A stretch of 37,042 bases of DNA from Streptomyces rhizosphaerihabitans (GCF_025399795.1 NZ_JAODTZ010000070.1:1-37042), one strand, 5' to 3'. Positions 1 through 7,822 are shown, counted from the stretch's first letter. The notes: generated by a model not told the origin, from the sequence alone. Numbers and translations are program-made.

Positions 1-348
1 ATGCACGACAGCCAGGGCCTGGAGCCGCTCGTGCGGGATATTCCACCGATCCGCTCACGACGCGGTCCGCGCCGCCGTAAACCCGGCAAGCTGCACGGCG
101 ACAAGGGGTACGACTACCGTCACCTGCGGCAATGGCTCCGGGGTCGAGGTATCACGCACCGCCTGGCCCGACGAGGCATTGAGTCCTCCACCCGCCTGGG
201 CCGCCACCGCTGGGTCGTGGAGCGGTCCGTGGCCCGGCTCGCCGGCTGCCGCCGACTCCACCGCCGCTATGAACACAAAGCCGAACACTTCCTCGCCTTC
301 GCCGCCATCGCCTGCACCCTCATCTGCTACCGCCGACTCACCAAATGA
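1..348 (+). pseudogene. IS5-family transposase, C-terminal fragment at window edge
   Basis: This 115-residue frame is open from the first base, so the gene may begin outside the window. It shows the C-terminal half of an IS5-type DDE transposase: an HGDKGYDYRHLRQWL block (second catalytic Asp of the family) and WVVERSVARLAGCRRL, which carries the catalytic Glu, then the usual hydrophobic LAFAAIACTLICYRRL ending. The N-terminal part with the first Asp is not in view. Whether this is a full gene cut by the window or a true fragment cannot be decided. The family assignment is firm. Confidence 0.85.
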
Positions 349-443
349 GATGACTTTTAAGTGCCTGTGTCTGAACCTCAAGATCGGCCCCGGCGAAGCC
401 GGGGGCCGATGGGTTGCGGAGTGTGGTCCAGCGGGTCGCTGAG

Positions 444-1034
444 TCAGTGGGCCAGGGCGGCTCGTGCTTCCTTGATGCCGTAGTAGACGATCACGTATCC
501 GGCCAGCGGATCGGCCCACCAAAGGCCCCAAACGTTCAGCACCAGGCCGAGCAGGACGGCGGTGGCCAGCAGGCCGTCGATGAAGGTGACGCGGCCCTCG
601 GTCTTCAGGACCGGGTTGTCCAGCGCCGCGCCGGTGCGGGACTTGCCCGCCGCCAGGGCGAACATGACCGCAGCGGTGACCGCGGTCCAGGCGATCCCGG
701 CCGGGCTGTGGTGGGCGTGGAAGCCCGCGGCCAGGGCCCAGGTCGACTGCACCAGCAAGTAGAGGGCCAGCGCCGCGAACGCCCAGCCGATCAGCCGCAT
801 GGCCCTGCGCTGCCGGTCCTCGCCGGTGCCCGACAACTCCCAGATCACCACCGTCGAGGCGCCGATCTCGATCAGAGAGTCCAGGCCGAAGCCGGCCAGC
901 GCCACCGACCGGGCGGAGACCGCAGCGACGGCCAGGACCACGATGCCGATGACGTTCCAGACGAGCGTGGTGTACTCCAGAACGAAGCCTCTGCGGAGCA
1001 GGGAAGCGCGGGAGATCTCTCGGGCAGTGGTCAT
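444..1034 (-). CDS. Cation-diffusion-facilitator-like membrane protein
   Basis: This encodes 196 residues with about six hydrophobic helices, starting at the ATG read from 1034; a GGGAG lies about 10 bases upstream. The arrangement resembles the transmembrane half of cation diffusion facilitator (CDF/YdfM-like) efflux proteins: GFGLDSLIEIGAS in helix 2 and FIDGLLATAVLLGLVLN in helix 5 hold the acidic residues expected near the metal path. The large cytosolic C-terminal domain of classical CDF proteins is absent, as in the short actinobacterial members. If functional it would export divalent metal from the cytoplasm by proton exchange; the metal cannot be predicted. It stands alone between two IS5 remnants, so its natural operon context is lost. 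The general fold is clear, the transport function is inferred. Confidence 0.75.
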   Translation of the reverse strand: MTTAREISRASLLRRGFVLEYTTLVWNVIGIVVLAVAAVSARSVALAGFGLDSLIEIGASTVVIWELSGTGEDRQRRAMRLIGWAFAALALYLLVQSTWALAAGFHAHHSPAGIAWTAVTAAVMFALAAGKSRTGAALDNPVLKTEGRVTFIDGLLATAVLLGLVLNVWGLWWADPLAGYVIVYYGIKEARAALAH

Positions 1035-1077
1035 GCCCTGATTCTCCCCGGCCCCTCACCACGCTGGTGCGTTGCGG

Positions 1078-1537
1078 TCAGGCTGCCTGTGCCAGGTAGT
1101 ACGGGGCGGTGTCGCGTCGTTCGGCCGGGCGGGCCGTGCGGCTGGTGAGGCGCCTCGTCATCAAGGTGATGGCCGCCCAGGTGATCAACGATTCGCTCAT
1201 CTCGGGGAGGCGTTCGTGGTCGCGGCAGTGCCGGCGGGCCCGCATGATCCACGACCAACTTCGCTCGACCACCCAGCGGCGGGGAAGGACGACGAAGCCC
1301 TTCGCGTCCCGCGGGCGGCGGACGGTTTTGATGGTGATGTCGAGGTAGGTCTTGGCCCAGGTCACGAGCTTCCCGGCATAGACGGAGTCGGCCCAGACGA
1401 TGACGATCTCGGGGTGGATGAGCGCGACGCGGAACAGCAGTTCCTTCGCCGCGTCACGGTCGGTCACATTCGCCGCGGTGACCATCACCAGGAGCACTAG
1501 ACCCCTGTTGTCGCAGATCAGAGGGTCTGCCGCACGA
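1078..1537 (-). pseudogene. IS5-family transposase, 3' portion only
   Basis: The reading frame on the minus strand carries the second half of an IS5-type transposase: DNRGLVLLVMVTAANVTDRD, VIVWADSVYAGKLVTWAK (second catalytic Asp), and RRWVVERSWSWIMRARR with the catalytic Glu. Homology stops just inside the left inverted repeat of the IS3 element at 1538, so the N-terminal half with the first Asp is missing. No matching N-terminal piece occurs on the far side of the IS3 element (after 2771), where an unrelated ISL3 fragment begins, so the damage is more than a simple insertion. It cannot encode an active enzyme. Confidence 0.85.
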
Positions 1538-1547
1538 TCGGGTGACA
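1538..1547 (+). repeat. Left terminal inverted repeat of the IS3 element
   Basis: TCGGGTGACA is the exact reverse complement of 2762-2771. Similarity stops after these 10 bases going inward, and the bases just outside do not pair. Confidence 0.75.
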
Positions 1548-1591
1548 TCTGGTCTGGCTTGCCCTGTGGGGCGGGTGGGAAGGATGTCGCT

Positions 1592-1900
1592 GTGCCCAAG
1601 CCTTATCCGGAAGAGTTCCGCGAGGATGTCGTGCGGGTCTCGAGGAACCGCGGCCCGGGCGTGACGGTCGAGCAGGTGGCCGCCGACTTCGGAGTGCACG
1701 CGATGACGCTGTGGAAGTGGATGCGCCGGGCGGACATCGACGACGGGACAAAGCCCGGAACGACCAGCCAGGAGAGCGCGGAGCTACGGGAAGCACGCCG
1801 GCGGATCAAGCTGCTGGAGCAGGAGAACGAGGTCCTGCGCCGGGCCGCGGCCTACCTGTCCCAGGCACATCTGCCGGGAAAAGGATCTACCCGCTCGTGA
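1592..1900 (+). CDS. IS3-family transposase OrfA
   Basis: The 102-residue product starts at a GTG (VPKPYPEEFREDVVRV). It has a helix-turn-helix (VTVEQVAADFGVHAMTLWKWMRRA, about residues 24-47) that binds the element's ends and a C-terminal leucine-zipper-like heptad segment (LREARRRIKLLEQENEVLRRA) used for dimerisation. The frame runs open to about 1400 upstream, but that part lies in the IS5 remnant and is a shadow. OrfA alone acts as a regulator in IS3 elements; the active transposase is the OrfAB fusion made by a -1 slip near the end of this frame. Confidence 0.88.
   Translation: MPKPYPEEFREDVVRVSRNRGPGVTVEQVAADFGVHAMTLWKWMRRADIDDGTKPGTTSQESAELREARRRIKLLEQENEVLRRAAAYLSQAHLPGKGSTRS
1879..1883 (+). 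promoter_or_regulatory. Probable -1 ribosomal frameshift site joining OrfA and OrfB
   Basis: At AAAAG the orfA frame reads GGA-AAA-GGA, and slipping back one base gives AAA-AGG-ATC, which continues directly into the conserved OrfB start (RIYPLVKEL). This is where the protein homology changes frame, as expected for programmed slippage in IS3 elements. The run is shorter than the classic A6G signal, so efficiency is uncertain. Confidence 0.6.
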
Positions 1901-2754
1901 AGGAGCTGGCCACGGGCGGGGTTCCCGTCACGGTCACGTGCCGGGTCCTCAAGCTCGCCCGCCAGCCCTACTACCGCTGGCTGGAGCGGCCGGTGACCGA
2001 TGCCGAGTTCGAGCAGGCCGCTCACGCGAACGCGTTGTTCGACGCCCACCGCGAGGACCCGGAGTTCGGCTACCGCTTCCTGGCCGACGAAGCCCGCAGC
2101 ATGGGAGCCGGCATGACCGACCGGACCGCGTGGCGGATCTGCCGGGACAACCGCTGGTGGAGCGTGTTCGGCAAGAAGCGCGGCAGGGGCAAGAAGGCCG
2201 GACCGCCGGTGCACGACGACCTCGTCCGCCGGGACTTCACCGCCGACAGACCGAACCGGCTGTGGCTCACCGACATCACCGAACACGCCACGAAAAAAGG
2301 GAAGTTGTATCTCTGCGCGGTCAAGGACGTCTTCAGCAAGCGGATCGTGGGCTATTCCATCGACTCGCGGATGAAGTCCCGTCTGGCCGTCACAGCCCTG
2401 GACAACGCTGTTGCCCGGCGTGGACACGTCGCCGACTGCATTCTGCACAGCGATCGCGGATCGCAGTTCCGGTCACGGAAGTTCGTCCGGGCGCTCGACC
2501 GCCACCGGATGGCCGGATCGATAGGGAGAGTCGGGGCAGCCGGGGACAACGCGGCCATGGAGTCCTTCTTCAGCCTGCTGCAGAAGAATGTCCTCGACCG
2601 ACGGAAGTGGGCCACCCGCGAGGAACTGCGGATCGCGATCGTGACCTGGATCGAGCGGACCTACCACCGCCGCCGCAGACAAGCCTCACTCGGTCGACTG
2701 ACCCCCGTCGAATACGAAACAGTCATGACCACACCGGCCCTCCAGGCCGCGTGA
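1879..2754 (+). CDS. IS3-family transposase OrfB (DDE integrase domain)
   Basis: This frame carries the catalytic part of the transposase, read as a C-terminal extension of OrfA after the slip at 1879-1883. It has an HTH_21-like region (ALFDAHREDPEFGYRFLADE) followed by the rve integrase core with all three catalytic acids visible: Asp in RLWLTDITEHATK, Asp in ILHSDRGSQFRS, and Glu in NAAMESFFSLLQKN. It ends with the usual RRQASLGRLTPVEYE tail. The enzyme cuts and joins the element's ends, usually through a circular intermediate. No internal stop or frameshift is seen. An independent start codon inside orfB is possible but not needed. Confidence 0.88.
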   Translation, partial: KRIYPLVKELATGGVPVTVTCRVLKLARQPYYRWLERPVTDAEFEQAAHANALFDAHREDPEFGYRFLADEARSMGAGMTDRTAWRICRDNRWWSVFGKKRGRGKKAGPPVHDDLVRRDFTADRPNRLWLTDITEHATKKGKLYLCAVKDVFSKRIVGYSIDSRMKSRLAVTALDNAVARRGHVADCILHSDRGSQFRSRKFVRALDRHRMAGSIGRVGAAGDNAAMESFFSLLQKNVLDRRKWATREELRIAIVTWIERTYHRRRRQASLGRLTPVEYETVMTTPALQAA

Positions 2755-2761
2755 CCGAACC

Positions 2762-2771
2762 TGTCACCCGA
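2762..2771 (-). repeat. Right terminal inverted repeat of the IS3 element
   Basis: The reverse complement of this site is TCGGGTGACA, identical to the left end at 1538-1547. It begins 7 bases after the orfB stop codon. Confidence 0.75.
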
Positions 2772-2796
2772 ACCTGCATCAGACCCACCGGTCCCG

Positions 2797-3579
2797 ATGC
2801 AACTGCCGGTGCCGGAACTGCCCCGCACCCAGATCATCGAACGGACCCGTCACCGCTACGAGGACATCCACCGGCTGGTGGAGAAGGCCTGGACAACCAG
2901 CGCCATCGGCCGCCGCCTCAACCTCGACCGCAAGACCGTACGCCGCTTCCGCGACACCGACCTCGATGAACTGCTGGCCTCCGCCCGCGACCGCCGCCCC
3001 AACGGCGTCCTGGAGCCGTTCAAGGCATACGTCAACGCCCGCTTCACCGAGACACAGGGCCAGGTCAGCGGCACCCGCCTGTTCCAGGAGATCCACGAAC
3101 GCGGCTACCGCGGCAGCCGTCAGGTGGTCCGCAAGCACCTCGCCGCTCTGCGGGCGGGCACCGCCGAACCGGTCCGGGCCGACATGCCCAGCCCGCGGAA
3201 GATCACCTCCTGGATCATGCGTCCCCGCGAGACCCTCACCGACAGTCAGGACCGCAGGCTGCTGGAGGTCCGGCTCGCCTGTCCGGACATCACGCGGGCC
3301 TGCGACCTCGCCCGTGCGTTCGCCGATCTCGTCCGTCACCGGCGCGGGTACCTACTGCTGGAGTGGATCCGCCAGGCCGAACAGGACGCCCCGAAACCTA
3401 TGCAGGGCTTCGCCGGCTTCCTCCGCCAGGGCCTCGACGCCGTCACCGCCGGCCTCACCCTGGAATGGAGTTCTGGGGTTGTCGAGGGGCACGTGAACCG
3501 GGTGAAAACACTCAAGCGAGCCATGTATGGCCGGGCATCCTTCGAACTCCTCCGGACCCGCATCCTCACCCAGCCATGA
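2797..3579 (+). pseudogene. ISL3-family transposase, C-terminal half
   Basis: The 260-residue frame matches the second half of an actinobacterial ISL3 transposase. It shows the internal HTH (TTSAIGRRLNLDRKTVRRF), the GYRGSRQVVRKHL block, and the closing WSSGVVEGHVNRVKTLKR with the last catalytic Glu. The N-terminal zinc ribbon and the first two catalytic Asp residues, both present in the full-length relative at 22412, are missing; the break lies about 25 bases from the right end of the IS3 element. It is therefore an inactive remnant. The nominal ATG at 2797 is incidental. Confidence 0.85.
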
Positions 3580-3621
3580 GCATCATGCCGACGGTCCCCG
3601 CAGGCCCTCTACGCTTCTCAC

Positions 3622-4053
3622 GTGCGCTATCTGACGGAGTCCTTTGCCCTTGGGGCCCTGAGACGGGGCCGACCAATCGAGCAGTTCCTCGGCCCTGCCG
3701 GCTCACCCGAGCGTCCCGGCATCCGCTACATCGAGCTCAGACCGGCCAAGATCCGCTACGAGATCTACCTGCACACCCTGGAAGACGTCGGTCACGAGAC
3801 CTTCGTTGACGTGGTCGAGTTCCCTCCTCTTTGCACCGACGATGAGGAAGAGGAGTTCGGCCGCCTTGTCGCGACTCACGACGAACCGCTTGCCGCCCTC
3901 GCAACCGCCGAAGACATCACCGGAGCGGCACGCGGAAGGTGGGTCAACGCTGGCCTGGTCCAGGACGAATATCACGACTACGTGGTGGCCGGACGACCGG
4001 CAAACAGCTCACCAGATGGAAACCCCTGGCCCGTTCCTCCGCCCGGACTTTGA
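3622..4053 (+). CDS. Hypothetical protein, acidic, possible DUF-type
   Basis: The frame gives 143 residues from a GTG start reading MRYLTESFALGALRRGRPIE. It contains conserved-looking blocks (RYIELRPAKIRYEIYLHTLE, VDVVEFPPL) and a short acidic run (DDEEEEFGRL); no signal peptide or membrane helix is visible. No strong ribosome-binding site precedes the start. The amino-acid make-up and third-position GC fit real coding sequence better than the other frames here. I do not recognise a family with confidence, so no function is proposed. It lies between an ISL3 remnant and a decayed regulator, and its last 15-20 residues (proline-rich) may be read-through past a junction. Confidence 0.55.
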   Translation: MRYLTESFALGALRRGRPIEQFLGPAGSPERPGIRYIELRPAKIRYEIYLHTLEDVGHETFVDVVEFPPLCTDDEEEEFGRLVATHDEPLAALATAEDITGAARGRWVNAGLVQDEYHDYVVAGRPANSSPDGNPWPVPPPGL

Positions 4054-4071
4054 CGATCAAGCAGGATCACG

Positions 4072-4523
4072 GAACTGCGGACAGAGCCTCGAAACGGCCG
4101 CTACACGCCCGTCCTCGGGCTGCGCCTGCACACCCTGGCGGCCGCCCTCTCCCAGACCGTCGCCTGGCACGCCTTCGACCTCCGCCGCCACACCCACGCG
4201 AGCCAGAGCTGGGTCACAGGCCTGCACAACGCCCACGCCTCAGGAGACCACGACATGGGCGCCGGCCTTTTGGGCGACCTCGCTTACCAGCTGCCTGGCG
4301 CCGCGATCACACCACCGCAGCCAACATCCTCAACTACGCCCTGACCCGCGTTCAGAATCCCGCCGCCCGCTGCCTGCTCCAGCTGCGCCTCGCCCGCACC
4401 CTCGCCGTACGAGGCGACCGAAGTGAACAAGGCGCCGTGCTCCGAGCCCTCACCGCAGCCGAGCACCACCTCAACGACGCCGACGCCGACCAGCCCGCCT
4501 GGTGCGCCTGGGTATCCGAAGCC
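4072..4523 (+). pseudogene. TPR-type transcriptional regulator, fragment with frameshift
   Basis: Two frames together spell the C-terminal TPR region common in Streptomyces XRE-family regulators: LGLRLHTLAAALSQTVAWH and ASGDHDMGAGLLGDLAYQ in the first frame, then WRRDHTTAANILNYALTRV and AARCLLQLRLARTLAVRGD in the second. The switch occurs near 4294, where one G appears to be missing (YQ-LPGAA instead of an expected YQAAWRRD). The DNA-binding N-terminus and the end after WCAWVSEA are absent. It is a decayed fragment with no expected activity. Confidence 0.7.
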
Positions 4524-4626
4524 GTTATGCGGTCTGTCAACCTGTTCCAGCCTGAGAGTGTCTCAAGACTGCACTGCGGCCTGGCCGCATGACGAGGTCG
4601 TCGGCCAGGCAGCAACGCGCGTGTCG

Positions 4627-4830
4627 TCAGGGGTGGGTGGCGATGATGCCGGGGCCGGCGCCGAGGGCGAGCACCCGCTGGATGCCGTCGAGGCCGCAGT
4701 GGTCGCCGAGCAGGGTGTAGAACTCGGGCGCGTGGCGGGGCCGGTGGGCGGCGTAGTACGGCGCGGTAGACGCGAACAGCTCTTCGGGCGTGTACGGGGG
4801 TGTCGCCGAGGTGAGCCCAGAAGCCGCCAT
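4627..4830 (-). pseudogene. SAM-dependent methyltransferase, N-terminal fragment
   Basis: The frame from the ATG at 4830 gives 67 residues: YTPEELFASTAPYYAAHRPR, EFYTLLGDHCGLDG, then VLALGAGPGIIA, which corresponds to SAM-binding motif I (usually VLDLGCGPG) of class I methyltransferases. The protein stops right after motif I, so the Rossmann fold cannot form. The motif also lacks the usual Asp and Cys. The frame is open further upstream but that part belongs to the integrase remnant. Substrate cannot be guessed. Confidence 0.6.
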
Positions 4831-4847
4831 TTGTTGATCTTGAGGCG

Positions 4848-5125
4848 TTAGCGTATCCGTCGGGCGGCGGGGTCGCGTTCGGCGACGTGCCGGGCGACCG
4901 CGTCGACACTGGGGCGTGCGTACCGCTCCAGGAAGTGGACGGAGGCGTGACGGGGAGCGGGCCAGCAGCATCGGGGGGGAGGTGCCGCCCTCGGCGTCGT
5001 ATGTCAGGGTACTGTGGCGGATCCGGTTGCAGTGTCCAGCCGTCGCGCGCGGCTCGATGCCGGTGCCCTTGACCGGCTTGGCGAACTCGGCGTCGAACCG
5101 CTCCTGCCGAGCGCGCGGCCGAGTT
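4848..5125 (-). pseudogene. Tyrosine recombinase/integrase, C-terminal remnant
   Basis: Read leftward, the sequence spells a recombinase C-terminus in two frames: QERFDAEFAKPVKGTGIEPR and HCNRIRHSTLTYDAEGG (HxxR-like box), then after a shift SRHASVHFLERYARPSVDAV with the catalytic-Tyr position in ERYARPS, ending AERDPAARRIR. The shift lies near 4955, where one extra C sits in a C-run. The N-terminal catalytic Arg region is missing. The fragment lies only 25 bases from the 3' end of the tetR gene. The assignment rests on motif spelling only. Confidence 0.55.
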
Positions 5126-5149
5126 CGCTGGTCCGCGTGCGCGACGATT

Positions 5150-5743
5150 TCAGCTACGGGCCCAAGGGCGGCGTTCCTCCTCAGCGTCGCTGCTCCCTGC
5201 GCTCGTCAGAATCGCGCTCGCGACAACCTCGAAGAGGTGGTCGGCGCGTGGCGCGAGCGAGTGTTGATCGCCGAGCCAAGCGAGCATGGCCACCAGCGCA
5301 AACAAATCGGCACCATCGATATCGCTCCGCGCCATGCCTGCGGCCTGGGCACGGGTGAGGAGCCGCGCACCGGCAGCGCGCAGGGTGACGCACGAAGCGT
5401 GGAGTGCGGATTCGGTGTCTTCGATGGCGGCTGCCATCAGCACGGTCACGCCCCGATACTCGGTTGTCCACGCGACGCAGTCGCGTAGCCACGAAACGAG
5501 AGCATCTTCGGGTGAGCTCAACGTTTCGAGCTCGGCTGCCTGTGCCGCCAGCTCGTCGAAGCTCGTGCGGAGCAGGGCATCGAGCAGCGCCTCGCGTGTC
5601 GGGAAGTGCCGCAGCAGCGTCGCGAGCCCGACATCGGCCCTGCGCGCGATGTCGCGCAGTGACACGTCGACGCCTTGCTCAGTGACAGCGGTGCCCGCTA
5701 CTGCGAGCAGGTGGTCGCGGTTCTTCCTGGCGTCGGCCCGCAT
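5150..5743 (-). CDS. TetR/AcrR-family transcriptional regulator
   Basis: The gene encodes 197 residues from the ATG at 5743 (MRADARKNRDHLLAVAGTAV). The HTH is VSLRDIARRADVGLATLLRHFPTREALLDALL at about residues 30-60; the rest is an alpha-helical ligand-binding domain (LAAQAAELETLSSPEDALVSWL and onward). It is divergent from the quinone oxidoreductase gene at 5855, and three matching palindromes lie in the 111-bp gap, so it very likely represses itself and that gene until a small molecule binds. The frame stays open far upstream (to 6409), but that extension runs antisense through the oxidoreductase and is a shadow; the start is set by the HTH position. Confidence 0.88.
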   Translation of the reverse strand: MRADARKNRDHLLAVAGTAVTEQGVDVSLRDIARRADVGLATLLRHFPTREALLDALLRTSFDELAAQAAELETLSSPEDALVSWLRDCVAWTTEYRGVTVLMAAAIEDTESALHASCVTLRAAGARLLTRAQAAGMARSDIDGADLFALVAMLAWLGDQHSLAPRADHLFEVVASAILTSAGSSDAEEERRPWARS

Positions 5744-5762
5744 CTGTCCCCCTTGACTATCC

Positions 5763-5817
5763 GGATCAGTGATCCATATATTCGCACCAGTGGTCCGTTT
5801 ATGTGGATCGCTGATCC
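5763..5817. promoter_or_regulatory. Three TetR-type operator palindromes at 21-bp spacing
   Basis: Three 13-bp palindromes sit in the divergent gap: GGATCAGTGATCC at 5763-5775, GCACCAGTGGTCC at 5784-5796 and GGATCGCTGATCC at 5805-5817. Their start points are exactly 21 bp apart, i.e. two helical turns, so dimers bound to all three would sit on the same DNA face. The outer two are near-perfect relatives; the centre one is more diverged. They are likely binding sites of the adjacent TetR protein. Confidence 0.7.
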
Positions 5818-5854
5818 GAATAAGTCTATCTCGCAGCGCGGGCAGGAGAAGACG

Positions 5855-6865
5855 ATGCCGACACACACGATGAGGGCGGTCCGGCTCCATGAGCACGGCG
5901 GCCCTGAGGTTCTGCGTTACGACGAGGTGCCGATTCCCGAGCCGGGGCCGGGCGAAGTGCTCGTTCGCGTTCACGCGGTCGGCATCAATCCTCCGGACTG
6001 GTACCTGCGCGGCGGGCTGACCAGGATGCCCGGGGAGACCGAATCGACGGTCAGCCTGCCGGTGATTCCGGGGACGGACATGTCGGGCGTCGTCGAGGCC
6101 GTCGCCGCGGACGTGGACGGCCTCGCCGTAGGTGATGAAGTCTTCGGTCTTCTGCGTTTTCCCAGCTTCAACGGCAGCGCTTACGCCGAGTACGTGGCCG
6201 CACCTGTCTCGGACCTCGCACACAAGCCGGCCGGCATCGACCACGTGCACGCCGCCGGGGCGCCCATGGCCGGGCTGACGGCGTGGCAGTTCCTGATCGA
6301 GGTCGGACACGATCACCCCTCGCCCTTCCAGGAGGCACGGCATCACCCGACGGCACTCGACGCCGACACTACGGTGCTCATCAACGGCGCAGCGGGCGGC
6401 GTGGGGCACTTCGCGCTACAGCTGGCGAAATGGAAGGGTGCACGTGTCATCGCGGTGGCATCGGGCACGCATGAATCGTTCCTGAGCGAACTCGGCGCCG
6501 ACCAGTTCATCGACTACACCAAGAGTCGTCCCGAGGAACTCGTGCACGACGTCGACCTCGTGCTCGACACCGTCGGCGGCCCGGACAGCAAACGCTTCCT
6601 GCGCACGCTTAAGCGCGGCGGCGTCCAGTTCCCCGTACTTCCCGGGGACTTCGACGAAGAAGAGACCGCAAAGCTGGGCGTCACGGTCTCGAGCGCCCAG
6701 GTCCGCTCGAACGGCGCACAACTCGCTGAACTGGGGCGCCTGCTCGACGCGAGTACAATCCACGTCGCGATCGACAGCACGTTTGCGCTCGCGGATGCCC
6801 GAGCCGCGCACGAACGCGCCGCCCGAGGGCACATCCAGGGCAAGATTGTGCTCACGGTCGCTTAG
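5855..6865 (+). CDS. Zinc-independent NADP-dependent quinone oxidoreductase (MDR superfamily)
   Basis: The gene encodes 336 residues from the ATG at 5855, preceded by AGGAG at 5844-5848. The N-terminal GroES-like domain reads MRAVRLHEHGGPEVLRYDEV and EPGPGEVLVRVHAVGINPPD; the cofactor domain has INGAAGGVGHFALQLAK, typical of zeta-crystallin/quinone oxidoreductase proteins that bind NADPH. No structural-zinc cysteines are present, so it should be a soluble reductase rather than a zinc alcohol dehydrogenase. The substrate is unknown; homologues reduce quinones or reactive enones. Expression is probably controlled by the divergent TetR gene through the triple operator at 5763-5817. Broken SDR and SnoaL-like genes follow and may once have been part of the same pathway. 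Confidence 0.87.
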   Translation: MPTHTMRAVRLHEHGGPEVLRYDEVPIPEPGPGEVLVRVHAVGINPPDWYLRGGLTRMPGETESTVSLPVIPGTDMSGVVEAVAADVDGLAVGDEVFGLLRFPSFNGSAYAEYVAAPVSDLAHKPAGIDHVHAAGAPMAGLTAWQFLIEVGHDHPSPFQEARHHPTALDADTTVLINGAAGGVGHFALQLAKWKGARVIAVASGTHESFLSELGADQFIDYTKSRPEELVHDVDLVLDTVGGPDSKRFLRTLKRGGVQFPVLPGDFDEEETAKLGVTVSSAQVRSNGAQLAELGRLLDASTIHVAIDSTFALADARAAHERAARGHIQGKIVLTVA

Positions 6866-6974
6866 GAACGAGCCGTTTCACTGACGCGTCCGGCGCCCGT
6901 CCGCGGGGCACCGGCGGTCATCGAGACGCCGACGCGGAGAACTTGGGGCTCGTCCTGGCGACCACGCGGCCACG

Positions 6975-7125
6975 ATGCTCGCAACGGCGAACCGAGCCGA
7001 CCGCACGGGTCGGCTCGGTTCGCCGCAGGAGATCGCCGAGACGGTCGCATTCCTGATGCCGGCGGAAGGGCGACATCGCTGGCCGGCACATCACCGTCGC
7101 CGGCGGCAGCGGTCCGGCGCCCTGA
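6975..7125 (+). pseudogene. Short-chain dehydrogenase (SDR), C-terminal remnant
   Basis: RTGRLGSPQEIAETVAFLM in one frame followed, after a shift near 7065, by DIAGRHITVAGGSGPAP and a stop at 7123-7125 matches the C-terminal end of classical SDR enzymes (R-x-G-R-x-G-x-P-x-E-I, then GQ-x-x-x-V-x-GG). The Rossmann core and the catalytic YxxxK are missing. It contains a long perfect hairpin (6985-7025). Confidence 0.6.
6985..7025. repeat. 18-bp perfect inverted repeat with 5-nt loop
   Basis: 6985-7002 (CGGCGAACCGAGCCGACC) is the exact reverse complement of 7008-7025, with loop GCACG. It lies 120 bp downstream of the quinone oxidoreductase stop and inside the SDR remnant. No T-run follows, but Streptomyces terminators often lack one. 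It could end the oxidoreductase transcript or mark a rearrangement joint. Confidence 0.75.
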
Positions 7126-7259
7126 CGGTGGAGCGGTCGGTCGCAAGGCGGCGCATCGCTCATGTCACGTCCTCCGCTCTCCCGGCGCACACCAGATGGT
7201 CGCTGTCGCTGTGCGCGCCCGATCTTTCACCCGACAACCGAGCACGAACGAGGCTTGAC

Positions 7260-7741
7260 ATGACGACAACTGCGGCTTTCAGCTGGGGAAGCAGCCACCT
7301 CAACACAACGCCGGCGGGAGAGATGAAGCTCGACCCTGCAGAGCGGCTCGCCGTCCAGCAGACGCTGGCACGCTACGCCTTCGCCCTGGATCACGGAGAT
7401 CTGGTGACGTTGGCGAGCGTCTGGCCGAAGACGCCACCTGGACGGCCAACATCGCCGGTGAGGTCGAGCAGGGCCCCTTCATCGGACACACGGCGATTCT
7501 CGACCTGGTGCGAGATGCAACGGAAGCGCAAACCGATCAGCGAAGGCACAACCTGATCAACATGGTCTTCCGCCGTGCGGACGCCGGCACGGCAGTGGTG
7601 TGGGCCTACCTGATGCTGACGCCGAACGCGGGCGGGAGCGCGACCGTGATCGCGACGGGCTTCTACACGTTCACTCTGCAGCATGCCGAAGGCGAGTGGC
7701 GTATAACGAAGGTGTTCGTCGGTCTGGACAACGCCACGTGA
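7260..7741 (+). pseudogene. SnoaL-like/NTF2-fold protein, frameshifted
   Basis: From the ATG at 7260, the frame reads ERLAVQQTLARYAFALDHGD, the usual first helix of SnoaL-like polyketide-cyclase/NTF2-fold proteins. Near 7421 one base seems lost: the first frame continues as VWPKTPPG, while the expected LAEDATWTANIAGEVEQGPF lies in the next frame, which continues through HNLINMVFRRADAG and GFYTFTLQHAEGEWRITKV to the stop at 7739-7741. Restoring one base would give about 160 residues, the family's usual size. Members are small cone-shaped enzymes or binding proteins, often with oxidoreductases; this copy is presumably inactive unless the shift is a sequencing error. Confidence 0.7.
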
Positions 7742-7822
7742 AGCTCAGCGACTACTGAGGTATCGGTTCAGGGCAACTGTGATGTCGCTGGTGGGTGTAT
7801 CCCAGTGCTATGCGGTACCCCG

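Larger units (their letters stand above)
1538..2771 (+). mobile_element. IS3-family insertion sequence, apparently intact
   Basis: The 1234-bp element has two overlapping frames (orfA, orfB) and terminal inverted repeats. The outer 10 bases TCGGGTGACA at 1538-1547 are matched exactly in inverse orientation at 2762-2771. All catalytic residues are present in orfB and a slippery A-run lies at the orfA/orfB junction, so it may be competent. No clear target-site duplication flanks it: the left neighbour is an IS5 3' remnant and the right neighbour an ISL3 3' remnant, suggesting rearrangement after or during insertion. The exact outer base of each end is inferred from the inverted repeat alone. 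Confidence 0.85.

Noticed and set aside
5744..6409. Upstream extension of the tetR frame on the minus strand
   Set aside because: It runs antisense through the quinone oxidoreductase gene and has no homology; the HTH fixes the start at 5743.
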